NCBI RefSeq assembly: GCF_000617925.1
Contig: NZ_BAMT01000015.1
Span: 1-54,902, forward strand
Length of the DNA stretch: 54,902 nt
DNA from: Methylobacillus glycogenes JCM 2850
Lineage (GTDB): Bacteria; Pseudomonadota; Gammaproteobacteria; Burkholderiales; Methylophilaceae
Reading direction: 5' to 3'
Shown: piece by piece, positions 21,232-30,073 of the stretch
Numbering within the stretch: the first letter of the stretch is position 1
How the letters are laid out: each line of letters opens with the position of its first letter
Position numbers and translations under genes: made by a program
The notes under the pieces: model-generated
Database searches by the model: none
Told to the model about the DNA's origin: nothing
What the model saw: only the letters and a program-made list of their open reading frames with translations

Positions 21232-23438
21232 TTGCGCCCACATCGCTCAGGCTTTTTTACAGGCTTTTCTCACTATTGCCTGCTTGCAGTCCTTGTACTA
21301 TTGACCAGCACGCTGTCGTCTCTAGTCTATGCCTCGCCAGCTGAAACGTTGCCAGTGCAAGCGTTATCAGTTCAGCGCCTGTCCGTGCCTGCCTTGCAGG
21401 TCAATGAGCCACTGACCACCGGGCTAGAGCTGGAAAAACTGCAAGCCGTCAGCTATCTGCGTGATGCCACAGGCGATGATGATCTGGATGAAATAATCCG
21501 TAAGGACAAGGCCGGGCAGTTCACGGCCATGCCGCCCAACTGGGTGGCGGGTTATACCGCAGATGCCATCTGGATGAAGTTCACGCTGGCCTTCCCCAGC
21601 CATGGCATTGCGCCCTACTGGCTAGAAATTTCCCCCGCCATACTCGATGACATACAGCTTTACGTGCCCACAGGTGTAGAGCAATACCAGTTGCAAAGGC
21701 TGGGCGATCACCAGCCCGCCAGTGCGCGGCCCATCACCCATCGCAATTTTGTGTTTCCGCTGCATCCGCTGCTGGATGACCAGCCGCACACGTTTTACGT
21801 GCGGGTTAAATCCACAGGCGTGATCAACTTCCACGCCACGCTGTGGCAGCCCGGCGCGTTCATTGCGCAGCATAGCCGCCCGGATTCTCTGATAGGCGCG
21901 TATTACGGCATCAGGCTATTCCTGGCCATGTTTGCATCATTCTCTGGGTGTGGCTGCGCCATCAGATATTCTTTTGGTATGCGTTTTATCAATGCGTGGT
22001 GTGCAGCGTACAAGCCTATTTTGCTGGCACCGCGCAAATCATGTGGCCTATGGAGCCGCTGCTGGCAGATGCCATTCAGAAATCCCTCAACTTCTTATAC
22101 ACCGCCACCGCGCTGTGGTTTTACGCCGCGCTGTTTGACCTTAAAAGCTATTACCCGCGCACCCTGCGCGTGATTCATGTTTTGGCCAGCATCAACATTG
22201 TGCTGTTTTTGGCCGTGGTTACGCGTTTGATGCCCTACCCCGCCACCTGGGTCAATCTGCTTTACCTAGGCGGCATGCTGCTGTTGCTGGGCATCAGCAT
22301 CCGCATACTGCGTGACCGCAGATACGGCAATGTGCTGTTTATTGCCTCACTCTGGGTCAACGGCATGCCCATACTGCCCGCCATTCTGAAAAACCTGGGC
22401 GTGCCCTGGGCACCCTCTATCACCATCATGGATAACCTCATACTCTGGCCCTTGATCTCCCTGGTGCTGGTGACGCTGGGCATGGTGAAATTTGCCAAAA
22501 ACGAGGCCGAGAAAAAACTGCTGGCCAAAGACCTGGCGCTGAGAAACTCACAAGAAAGCGAGCGCATACTGGACCAACGCGTGAGCGAACGTACCCAGCA
22601 ACTGGAGCAAAGCAATCACAGGCTAAAGCTGGAAATAGCCGAACGCGAAACCCTGCACCACCAGCTACAAGGCGCACTCACGCGCAAACGTGAACTCATG
22701 GCCGCCCAGCGCCAGTTTTTTGCCATGGCCTCACACGAATTCCGCACCCCACTGGCGATTATTGATGCCACCGCGCAACGGCTGGCACTGAGCCATGAGC
22801 TAGAAGCTGAGCAAGCAGCCAGGAGTGAGCAAGCAGCAGAAAAACTAGCTGAGAGTGAAAACGCCAGCACCACCCTCAACGCCATGAGCAAAATCCGCCG
22901 CGCCACCCTGCGCATGAGCCGCATGATTGATAACTTCCTCAATATGGACAAGCTGGAACTGGTGAACGTGCCAGACGCCATCACGCTAGAGCTGATAGAC
23001 CTACGCCAGCTAATCCTCGCCAACGCCGAGCACTACCGCAGCCTCACCAACCACAGCATAAATCTAGACCTGCCAGATAACGCCGTGATGGTGTTGTGCG
23101 ACCCCTATATGATCAACCTGGTGATCTCCAACCTGATAGACAACGCCATCAAATATTCGACTATGGGCACGGCGCTGGAAATAGCGCTAAGTGAGGTGAA
23201 AGGTCAGGCGCAGATACAGGTGCGCGATGCAGGCAGTGGCATAGCGGCAGATCAGCTAGAGAAGATATTTGAAAAATACTTCCGCGGTAGCGATAACAAG
23301 CAGATACAGGGCACGGGGCTGGGCTTGCATGTTTCAAGAAAGATTGCAGAAAGCCATGATGGCAGCCTGACGGTGAGCAGTGAGGTGGGCATAGGGAGTA
23401 CGCTTGTGTTTAGCTTGCCGCTTAGCGAGTCAGGCTAA
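21232..23438 (+). CDS. 7TMR-DISM sensor histidine kinase (frameshift near 21930)
   Basis: About 735 residues. A signal segment ends SSLVYASPAE. A periplasmic 7TMR-DISM extracellular domain follows (about residues 70-215), then seven predicted membrane helices, a coiled coil (RVSERTQQLEQSNHRLKLE), and the kinase core. The core has an H-box FFAMASHEFRTPLA, N-box VISNLIDNAIKYS, G1 DAGSGIAADQLEKIF and G2 GTGLGLHVSRKI. An Ala/Glu-rich insertion of about 25 residues splits the two HisKA helices. The first frame ends soon after FLAMFAS; one base near 21930 joins it to IILWVWLRHQIFFWY. The apparent start is a TTG at 21232; no in-frame ATG is available. Divergent from the response regulator. The signal sensed is unknown; DISM domains often bind small ligands or sugars. 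Confidence 0.82.
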
Positions 23439-23490
23439 AGCACATCCACAGCACAGCACAGGCCACGCCAGTCACATGTCAACATAAAGG

Positions 23491-23552
23491 TTGACAATAC
23501 TCATCACAATGTATACTTATACATTGACATAACTAATCAATATGTATACCTT
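23491..23552 (+). promoter_or_regulatory. Promoter/operator of the mobile mystery protein operon
   Basis: Two TTGACA hexamers lie at 23491-23496 and 23524-23529. An 18-bp near-perfect inverted repeat, AATGTATACTTATACATT, spans 23508-23525 between them. Further TATAC and AAGGTT(T/G) half-sites follow up to the start codon. The layout fits autorepression by the HTH protein encoded just downstream. The exact -10 box is not certain, since TATACT (23512) and TATACC (23545) both give 15-base spacers. Confidence 0.5.
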
Positions 23553-23598
23553 AAGGTTTACTTTTAACCTTTAAATGTTTACCTAAAAGTATACAAAC

Positions 23599-24057
23599 AT
23601 GATTAAAAAAATTGTACTGAAGCAATATCAGGACATTGTTAATGCTGCCGCCAAGCATATATCCCCTGTTACCCGCCCGCCGGAAGGCTGGATTTGCACA
23701 GTGCGCAAATCACTCAATATGTCCGGGGCACAACTGGCACGGCGCTTAAAGGTCACGCGCGCTCGTGTTTCTCAGGCAGAAAAAGGTGAAATCGCAGGCG
23801 CGCTAACACTCAAGACCATGCAAGAGATGGCCGCGGCCATGAACTGTCAGTTTGTCTACGCCATTATCCCCAACCGCGATATAGAAACCCTGATACACCA
23901 GCAGGCAGTAGAAAAAGCAACTGACCTGGTGAGAAGCGCAAGCAACCATATGGCGTTGGAAATGCAGATGTTAACAAGAGGGCAAATGACAGATGAAATC
24001 AGCCGTTTGAAGAAAGAACTGCTAGAAAAGATGCCTGCCGACTTTTGGGATAAGTAA
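23599..24057 (+). CDS. Mobile mystery protein A (HTH regulator/antitoxin-like)
   Basis: 152 residues. An Xre-type helix-turn-helix spans about residues 38-85: MSGAQLARRLKVTRARVSQAEKG is the recognition region, followed by TLKTMQEMAAAMNCQFVYAI, a form shared with HipB-like proteins. The C-terminal half is helical and charged, ending LLEKMPADFWDK. I recognise the pair arrangement as mobile mystery protein A then B, known from scattered genomes near mobile DNA. The Fic-domain partner starts 2 bases after this stop. Likely role: DNA-binding antitoxin and autorepressor (inference). Confidence 0.85.
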   Translation: MIKKIVLKQYQDIVNAAAKHISPVTRPPEGWICTVRKSLNMSGAQLARRLKVTRARVSQAEKGEIAGALTLKTMQEMAAAMNCQFVYAIIPNRDIETLIHQQAVEKATDLVRSASNHMALEMQMLTRGQMTDEISRLKKELLEKMPADFWDK

Positions 24058-24059
24058 TC

Positions 24060-24692
24060 ATGGCGCAGGGTGACATAGCTCTAGATGACATGGCTCTAAA
24101 CAATGACCATCCACAAGGCGCCACCCCTTTAGACCCCGATGAACTGGCCGGGCTTAAGTTTGCGCATGTCACAAAACGCGGAGAATTGGATCATTTAGAG
24201 CAAGCCAATATTCAAGCTGGGCTGCAATGGCTGCAAAGAACAAAGCGCACAGATATTTTAACTGAGGACTTTGTAAGAACCCTGCACAAGAGGCTGTTTG
24301 GCGATGTCTGGCGCTGGGCTGGCACCTTCCGCAAGACAGAAAAGAGTATAGGCATTGACCCAGTAAAAATTGCGGTGGAATTACACCATTTATTGGGTGA
24401 CACGCAATATTGGATAGAACATGAAACCTTTCCCCCGCTGGAGATTGCAGCAAGGTTTCATCACAAGCTGGTTTATATACATCCATTCCCCAATGGCAAT
24501 GGCCGCCACGCGCGCATCATGGCAGATGTCATACTCACCAAAATTTATGGCAGCCCCGCTATAGACTGGGCGGGCGGCTATGATCTGCAATCCATGAACG
24601 AGCGCAGGGATATTTATATACAAGCGCTAAGAGCGGCTGATGAAAGAGACTATAAGCTTATGTTTAGCTTTGTGGGGTATGAGCAAAGCTGA
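24060..24692 (+). CDS. Mobile mystery protein B (Fic-domain protein)
   Basis: 210 residues with a Fic core. The active-site motif HPFPNGNGRHAR near residue 143 matches HPFxxGNGR, whose His is the catalytic base. FGDVWRWAGTFRKTEKSIG upstream forms the usual flap region. Fic proteins of this kind transfer AMP or another nucleotide part onto target proteins. No clear inhibitory (S/T)xxxE(G/N) helix is visible at either end, so inhibition may come from protein A. Tightly coupled to gene A; a candidate toxin of a toxin-antitoxin-like mobile pair. Confidence 0.85.
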   Translation: MAQGDIALDDMALNNDHPQGATPLDPDELAGLKFAHVTKRGELDHLEQANIQAGLQWLQRTKRTDILTEDFVRTLHKRLFGDVWRWAGTFRKTEKSIGIDPVKIAVELHHLLGDTQYWIEHETFPPLEIAARFHHKLVYIHPFPNGNGRHARIMADVILTKIYGSPAIDWAGGYDLQSMNERRDIYIQALRAADERDYKLMFSFVGYEQS

Positions 24693-24727
24693 AATCTCAA
24701 TTCAGGTAATCCAGTTATTCGACAGAG

Positions 24728-24750
24728 CTTAGATTTCATTGAAATCTAAG
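24728..24750 (+). terminator. Hairpin after the Fic operon
   Basis: CTTAGATTTCA pairs with TGAAATCTAAG around a single T (24728-24750). It lies 36 bases past the Fic stop. There is no clean U-run, so it is a likely but not certain terminator. Confidence 0.5.
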
Positions 24751-24890
24751 TGTGGCCCCGATGTGCGGCAATGAATATGAATTAGATAGACTCTCCCTAC
24801 CGCTCAAGAATCACCTTCCTACCTATCTATACCCATATCAGCTTACCAATGATAATTTAGGTCCATTTCCACGACAAACCAGATTAGGAA

Positions 24891-25010
24891 GTTATGGTGC
24901 TGTGCGACACCTATGATCAATCTGGCAATCTCCAACCAGATAGACAACGTCACCAAATCTCCCCATAAGAACAGAGCGGGGCTTGCGTATGCCAAGTAAA
25001 ATTGGTGAAA
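24891..25010 (+). pseudogene. Decayed fragment of a histidine kinase like the one at 21232-23438
   Basis: Bases 24891-24962 match 23085-23159 inside the intact kinase: by hand count about 61 of 73 aligned bases agree, with one 2-base gap. The matching part encodes the N-box region (VLCDPYM...ISNLIDNAIK in the intact gene). A second, weaker match follows: 24975-25010 resembles 23312-23352 (the G2-box region), so the stretch between has been deleted. No open frame remains. This is the relic of a second kinase copy, left on the far side of the Fic pair. Confidence 0.7.
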
Positions 25011-25039
25011 TTCAGGATGAGAGATTGAAGGTAAGTTGA

Positions 25040-25439
25040 GAAGGAAGGACAGAAAGTCCTCTTATGTTGATGGTGCCGACTTGTGAGTGAGTATTTCACT
25101 CACAAATCATACAAAGCATATAACTTTACATTTCCCCTCTTGATAAATAGAGGTGGGTGATTTTTCCGCATATACAATAATCAACGAACCGACATTCCTC
25201 CCGAAGAACATACAACCTAAAAAAAAAACGAACAGAGCTTCACTAGACACAAGGTCTATAAATTATGTTCTCACTCGTCACTCTTAACTTGGATTGCAAT
25301 ACCAAACATTCATCACAAATATAAAAAAACAACCTAACATCATATAAATTGATTCCCAAAACCAACATTTCCAGTTTATTATCGTAAAAAAATTACGAAA
25401 TACCACTTAGAGTTAAATTTATAACCGGGAGGGGGAAGT
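25040..25439 (+). ncRNA. Structured AT-rich leader upstream of the AvcD-like gene; candidate AvcI-type RNA
   Basis: No gene is visible here. The stretch contains a 10-bp perfect hairpin at 25081-25105 (TTGTGAGTGA, loop GTATT, then its complement). Smaller hairpins lie at 25046-25060 (AGGAC/GTCCT) and 25136-25153 (CCTCT/AGAGG, soon followed by a T-run). In characterised AvcID systems a noncoding RNA, AvcI, encoded just upstream of avcD, keeps the deaminase inactive. The position fits, but no sequence match to AvcI is claimed, and boundaries are arbitrary. Confidence 0.3.
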
Positions 25440-26924
25440 ATGAATTTTCGGCAAAACACAAAAAAAGAAACAGAGATGGTTTTTGGATTGATTGGGCCTA
25501 TAGGGTGCAATCGTCAATTGGTAATTGACACATTTACAAAGCTTGCACCACATTATGGTTACACAGCAATCAAAATTGGTTTGAGCAGCATCATCACTGA
25601 GCATGTACAACTCCCTCCTCACAACGATGATCAATATACTCGAGTTAGTGATCTGATGTCGGCCGGATCTGAATTAAGAAAAAGAACAAATGACAATTCA
25701 ATATTGGCAAAATTAGCCGCAGTTAAAATAAAACAAAATAGAAATAATAATAACAAAACAATTTATATAATTGACTCTTTAAAACATCCAGAAGAAATCG
25801 AAGAGTTGAGAAATATTTATGGATTAGGATTTTATTTATTTGCCTTACACTCATCAGAAGAAAGGCGAGAGAAATATTTAAAAAATGATTGCCTTATCGC
25901 TGACAAGTCAAAAAGAAGAGAGTTAATAGAAAGAGATAAAGATGAAAAACTTGGCTATGGTCAGAGTACAAGTGAAGCGTTTCATCGAGCTGATTTTTTT
26001 CTATCAGAGAATGGCGACAGTACAAAACTTTGGAATGTTATAGAAAGATTTCTTGATTTAATATTTGGCCATCCCTTTAAAACTCCAACATTTCAGGAAC
26101 ATGCCATGTATATGGCATATTCTGCAGCAACGAGAAGTGCGGACATGTCTAGACAAGTTGGAGCAGTTATCACAAATAAAACTGATATTTTAACCACAGG
26201 TGCGAACGAATGTCCAAGTCCAGGAGGTGGAACATACTGGCCAAAATTTGATGCTTATGACCATAGCATAGAAGATATTAAAGACGGACGTGATTACACT
26301 ACGGGCATCGACAGAAATGGTAAAGAAAAAAAATTAATTGAAGATGCCATATTAAAAGACATACCACCTGAAATTTCCGAACAACTCAAAAAAAACATCC
26401 AGACCTCGGGGCTAAACGATATAACAGAATATGGAAGAGTCGTGCATGCAGAGATGGATGCAATTCTTTCATGTGCTCGCCGAGGGATTAGCACATTAGG
26501 TACTGTTCTTTACTGCTCAACCCACCCTTGCCACAATTGCGCAAAACACATAGTTGCTTCAGGCATCTCTCAAGTTATTTATATTGAACCCTACCCAAAA
26601 AGCAAAGCTATCGATATGCATAAAGACTCTATTAGAACACCTGATGATAAATCAAACTCTGATAACAGAGTAGTTTTTACACCTTTCATTGGTGTTGGTC
26701 CGAGAATCTATGTAAATTTGTTTTCAATGACTCAAGGTTTTGGAGAAAAAACAAAAAGAAAAAAATCTGGAGCATATGAAAAGGCATCATGGGAAAGAAT
26801 AAAAGCTTTCCCCCGTTTAAAAATTTTTGATACTTCATATATTAATAATGAAAAAATTGTTGAAACTGAGTCTGAAAAACTACTAAAAAATATAGACCCT
26901 ATCATAATAGAGAAATCAAAATAA
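25440..26924 (+). CDS. AvcD-like anti-phage dCMP/dCTP deaminase
   Basis: 494 residues; ATG at 25440 behind GGGAGGGGG. An N-terminal P-loop NTPase-like domain (GLIGPIGCNRQLV, residues about 15-30; IIDSLKHPEEI near 118) precedes a zinc cytidine/deoxycytidylate deaminase domain. The deaminase has VVHAEMDAIL (zinc His and catalytic Glu, about residue 335) and THPCHNCAKHI (two zinc Cys). This NTPase-deaminase fusion is the architecture of AvcD and the defensive dCTP deaminases, which deplete dCTP/dCMP pools after phage infection. Ordinary dCMP deaminases are much shorter and lack the NTPase part. Codon use is strongly AT-biased compared with genes outside the island, suggesting transfer. A small unknown gene follows 38 bases later. 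Confidence 0.85.
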   Translation: MNFRQNTKKETEMVFGLIGPIGCNRQLVIDTFTKLAPHYGYTAIKIGLSSIITEHVQLPPHNDDQYTRVSDLMSAGSELRKRTNDNSILAKLAAVKIKQNRNNNNKTIYIIDSLKHPEEIEELRNIYGLGFYLFALHSSEERREKYLKNDCLIADKSKRRELIERDKDEKLGYGQSTSEAFHRADFFLSENGDSTKLWNVIERFLDLIFGHPFKTPTFQEHAMYMAYSAATRSADMSRQVGAVITNKTDILTTGANECPSPGGGTYWPKFDAYDHSIEDIKDGRDYTTGIDRNGKEKKLIEDAILKDIPPEISEQLKKNIQTSGLNDITEYGRVVHAEMDAILSCARRGISTLGTVLYCSTHPCHNCAKHIVASGISQVIYIEPYPKSKAIDMHKDSIRTPDDKSNSDNRVVFTPFIGVGPRIYVNLFSMTQGFGEKTKRKKSGAYEKASWERIKAFPRLKIFDTSYINNEKIVETESEKLLKNIDPIIIEKSK

Positions 26925-26962
26925 ATTTACATACTTATTATTTACATCAACATGGAGACTTT

Positions 26963-27277
26963 ATGACTATTGACACTTGGGCAGGAAGAAGCACTTTTAA
27001 ATACACAGGATGTGTTGCAGTTGGTACTGGGATCGAATTTGGAAATTTAAACTTCATCAATGTTACAGCTGAACAATACTCTAATCTTAGAAACTCATAT
27101 CTTGGCCAAATAGTTGTGGTAGGCACTTCATTTGACAACCCTCCACCTGGAAGCCTTGGTGCATGGCTACAAGCAAATGTCACGCGCACAGCAATTGCAT
27201 CTTACGTTGCTCCAATCCTGATTCGTGAAGGCTACGCTATACAAGAAAGTGATTCAGAAATCCGCATCATTAGGTAG
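26963..27277 (+). CDS. Hypothetical 104-residue protein downstream of the deaminase
   Basis: Starts MTIDTWAGRSTFKYTG, with GGAG just upstream of the ATG. It appears to be an alpha/beta protein with several short strands (GQIVVVGTSF, APILIREGYAI) and no signal peptide, metal motif or membrane helix. It does not match a family I know. It shares the low-GC codon use of the deaminase gene and probably its transcript, so it may be an accessory part of the defence module; this is context only. Confidence 0.65.
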   Translation: MTIDTWAGRSTFKYTGCVAVGTGIEFGNLNFINVTAEQYSNLRNSYLGQIVVVGTSFDNPPPGSLGAWLQANVTRTAIASYVAPILIREGYAIQESDSEIRIIR

Positions 27278-27438
27278 CTCAATTCTGATATCAATCGCGA
27301 AAATATTTTCTTTAGCATCATTTCCCTTACGGCTTGTTAGATCATTAACTCTAGCAAGCTCAATCAATCTATTCCCCCTACCCCCCACCCTGACGGATAA
27401 TACCCCCCTTCCCCATCTACACCCCGCTGGACTTCCCC

Positions 27439-29670
27439 ATGGAAATTAAGGTCAACTTTCTCGACAAGCTACGTCTGGAAGCCAAGTTTGATGACTTCAC
27501 GCTGATCTCCGATCAGCCCATACGCTATAAGGGCGATGGCTCTGCGCCCGGGCCGTTTGATTACTTTCTCGCCTCCTCCGCGCTGTGTGCTGCCTACTTC
27601 GTCAAGCTGTACTGCAACACGCGCAATATCCCCACTGAGAACATCCGCCTCTCCCAAAACAACATCGTGGACCCGGAAAACCGCTACCAGCAGATTTTCA
27701 AGATACAGGTAGAGCTGCCCGAGGACATTTCCGCTAAAGACCGAGAAGGCATACTGCGCGCCATAGACCGCTGCACAGTTAAGAAAGTAGTACAGGCCGG
27801 GCCAGACTTTATTATTGAAGAGGTAGAAAACCTGGATGCAGACGCGCAGGCGCTGCTGACACTGAACCCGGACACCGACGCCAGCACTTTCATCCCCGGC
27901 AAGGATTTGCCGCTGGAGCAGACCATCGCCAATATGTCGGCGCTGCTGGCGGGGCTGGGTATCAAGATAGAAATTGCCTCCTGGCGCAACATCATCCCCA
28001 ATGTCTGGTCGCTGCATATCCGCGATGCGCATTCGCCCATGTGCTTCACCAACGGCAAAGGCGCCACCAAGGAAAGCGCGTTGGCCTCGGCGCTGGGGGA
28101 ATATATTGAGCGGCTGAGCAACAACCACTTTTACGCGGGCAGTTACTGGGGTGAAGAGATTGCCAATGCAGACTTTGTGCATTACCCCAATGAGCGCTGG
28201 TTTAAGCCCGGGCGCAAGGATGCGCTGCCCAAGGAAATTCTCGATGACTACTGTCTGGATATTTACAACCCCGATGGCGAGCTACGCGCCTCACACCTGA
28301 TAGACACCAACTCCGGCAATGCAGCACGCGGCATTTGCGCCCTGCCTTATGTGCGCCACTCTGATGGTGCAACCGTCTACTTCCCCTCTAACCTGATAGA
28401 GAACCTTTACGTTAGCAACGGCATGAGCGCGGGTAATACCCTGGCAGAGGCGCAGGTGCAGTGTTTATCCGAGATTTTTGAGCGTGCGGTCAAGCGCGAG
28501 ATTATTGAAGGTGAAATCAGCTTGCCTGATGTGCCTGCCGAGGTGCTGGCGAAATACCCGGGCGTGGTAGCGGGTATAGAAGGGCTGGAACAGCAGGGCT
28601 TTCCGGTGCTGGTGAAAGATGCCTCGCTGGGCGGGGCTTACCCGGTGATGTGCGTGACCTTGATGAACCCGCGCACTGGCGGCGTGTTTGCCTCGTTTGG
28701 CGCACACCCACGGCTGGAAGTAGCGCTGGAGCGCAGCCTGACCGAGCTATTGCAGGGCCGCAGCTTTGAAGGCCTCAACGACCTGCCACAGCCTACCTTT
28801 GCCAGTGAAGCGGTGACTGAGCCTAATAATTTTGTGGAACACTTTATCGATTCCAGCGGCATAGTCTCGTGGCGCTTTTTCAGCGCGCAGGCGGATTATG
28901 AATTTGTGGAATGGGATTTCTCGGCGCAGGCCGGGGAGACTAATCCCGGAGAAACTAATCCTGAAAACGCCAATGCCACAGAAGCCGCCACCCTGCTGGC
29001 CATTTTGCAAGACATGGGCAAAGAAGTTTACAGCGCTGTGTACGACCAACTGGGTGCCGTGGCCTGCCGCATACTGGTGCCGGGTTATTCCGAAATCTAC
29101 CCGGTGGAAGATCTGGTGTGGGACAACACCAACAAGGCCTTGCTGTTCCGTGAAGACATACTCAAGCTGCACCAGCTGGACAATGCCAGCCTGGAGGCAC
29201 TGCTGGAGCGGCTGGATAGCAATGAGCTGGATGATTACGGCGACATAGGCACACTCATAGGCATTTCCTTTGACGACAACACGCACTTGGGCCAGCTCAC
29301 CGTGCTGGAGCTCAAGCTGCTGGTACACCTGGCGCTGCAACAGCTGGAAGAAGCGCATGAGCTGGTAGGTGCCTTCTTGCAGTACAACGACAACACCGTA
29401 GACCGCGGGCTGTTTTACCAGGCCCTCAACGTGGTGCTGGAAGTGCTGTTGGATGATGAACTGGAACTGGCAGACTTTGAAGCCAACTTCCGCCGCATGT
29501 TTGGCCATGAAAAAATGGATGCGGCCATAGGCTCATGCGATGGCACAGTGCGCTTCTACGGCCTCACCCCCATAGGCCTGCAACTCGAAGGCCTGGATAG
29601 GCACCAGCGCCTGCTGGATAGCTACCGCAAGCTGCATGCGGCCAGAGCCAAGGCAGCGGCTACTGCTTAA
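27439..29670 (+). CDS. OsmC domain / YcaO domain fusion protein
   Basis: 743 residues. Residues about 1-135 form an OsmC-like domain (GDGSAPGPFDYFLASSALC with its redox Cys). Residues about 170-580 form the YcaO ATP-grasp-like domain (FTNGKGATKESALASALGEYIERL, GNTLAEAQVQCLSEIFERAVK, GAHPRLEVALERSLTELLQGR). E. coli YcaO works with RimO in methylthiolation of ribosomal protein S12, and related YcaO enzymes activate amide backbones with ATP. A repeat-like PGETNPGETNPEN insertion splits the later part. The start at 27439 lacks a clear Shine-Dalgarno; the OsmC fold begins right there, which supports it. It is not obviously tied to the preceding island. A strong terminator follows. Confidence 0.88.
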   Translation: MEIKVNFLDKLRLEAKFDDFTLISDQPIRYKGDGSAPGPFDYFLASSALCAAYFVKLYCNTRNIPTENIRLSQNNIVDPENRYQQIFKIQVELPEDISAKDREGILRAIDRCTVKKVVQAGPDFIIEEVENLDADAQALLTLNPDTDASTFIPGKDLPLEQTIANMSALLAGLGIKIEIASWRNIIPNVWSLHIRDAHSPMCFTNGKGATKESALASALGEYIERLSNNHFYAGSYWGEEIANADFVHYPNERWFKPGRKDALPKEILDDYCLDIYNPDGELRASHLIDTNSGNAARGICALPYVRHSDGATVYFPSNLIENLYVSNGMSAGNTLAEAQVQCLSEIFERAVKREIIEGEISLPDVPAEVLAKYPGVVAGIEGLEQQGFPVLVKDASLGGAYPVMCVTLMNPRTGGVFASFGAHPRLEVALERSLTELLQGRSFEGLNDLPQPTFASEAVTEPNNFVEHFIDSSGIVSWRFFSAQADYEFVEWDFSAQAGETNPGETNPENANATEAATLLAILQDMGKEVYSAVYDQLGAVACRILVPGYSEIYPVEDLVWDNTNKALLFREDILKLHQLDNASLEALLERLDSNELDDYGDIGTLIGISFDDNTHLGQLTVLELKLLVHLALQQLEEAHELVGAFLQYNDNTVDRGLFYQALNVVLEVLLDDELELADFEANFRRMFGHEKMDAAIGSCDGTVRFYGLTPIGLQLEGLDRHQRLLDSYRKLHAARAKAAATA

Positions 29671-29742
29671 GGTGTTGGCACTAGACTTATCTCTGTAAGC
29701 ATTTATATCTTTAAACCGCAGGATTAAAAGCTAAAAACCCAG

Positions 29743-29772
29743 CCAAAGGCACTGCAGCAGCAGTGCCTTTGG
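29743..29772 (+). terminator. Strong hairpin terminator of the OsmC-YcaO gene
   Basis: CCAAAGGCACTGC (29743-29755) pairs perfectly with GCAGTGCCTTTGG (29760-29772) around AGCA. It is followed by TTTAT. The 13-bp stem lies 73 bases past the stop. Confidence 0.75.
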
Positions 29773-29969
29773 TTTATCTGGGCAGGCGTTTACCCTGCCT
29801 TGCTGCTGCCTGAGCACCATTGCTGGGCGTAAGGCAGCGCTGCCGTTGCCTGCTGTGCACATGCCGGGCAGGCGCTTGCAGGCCAGCAATTCTGCCTAAG
29901 CTTTGCCGGGCGCGGCCTGGCTGCATACTCTATTTGTGTAATTCATATGTACAATACTACATGCCAATT

Positions 29970-29985
29970 TGGCACGCGCTTTGCA
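29970..29985 (+). promoter_or_regulatory. Sigma-54 promoter of the IHF-like gene
   Basis: TGGCACGCGCTTTGCA matches the sigma-54 consensus TGGCACG-N4-TTGCA at every fixed position, with GG and GC at the required spacing. It lies 88 bases before the ATG at 30074. No sigma-70 promoter is needed to explain expression. The 200 bases upstream contain no gene and include a GGCAGCGCTGCC palindrome at 29833-29844. Confidence 0.8.
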
Positions 29986-30073
29986 TCATGTTCACCGTCT
30001 TGCAGCCAAGACCAAGAAAATAAGCAGGCGCTCAAACTGCGCCCATACATGCATGCATAAGGGGAAGAACAAG

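Noticed and set aside
24700..25440. Insertion sequence or integrase remnant in the AT-rich gap
   Set aside because: No transposase motif, terminal inverted repeats or target duplications could be found; only a kinase relic and hairpins are visible.
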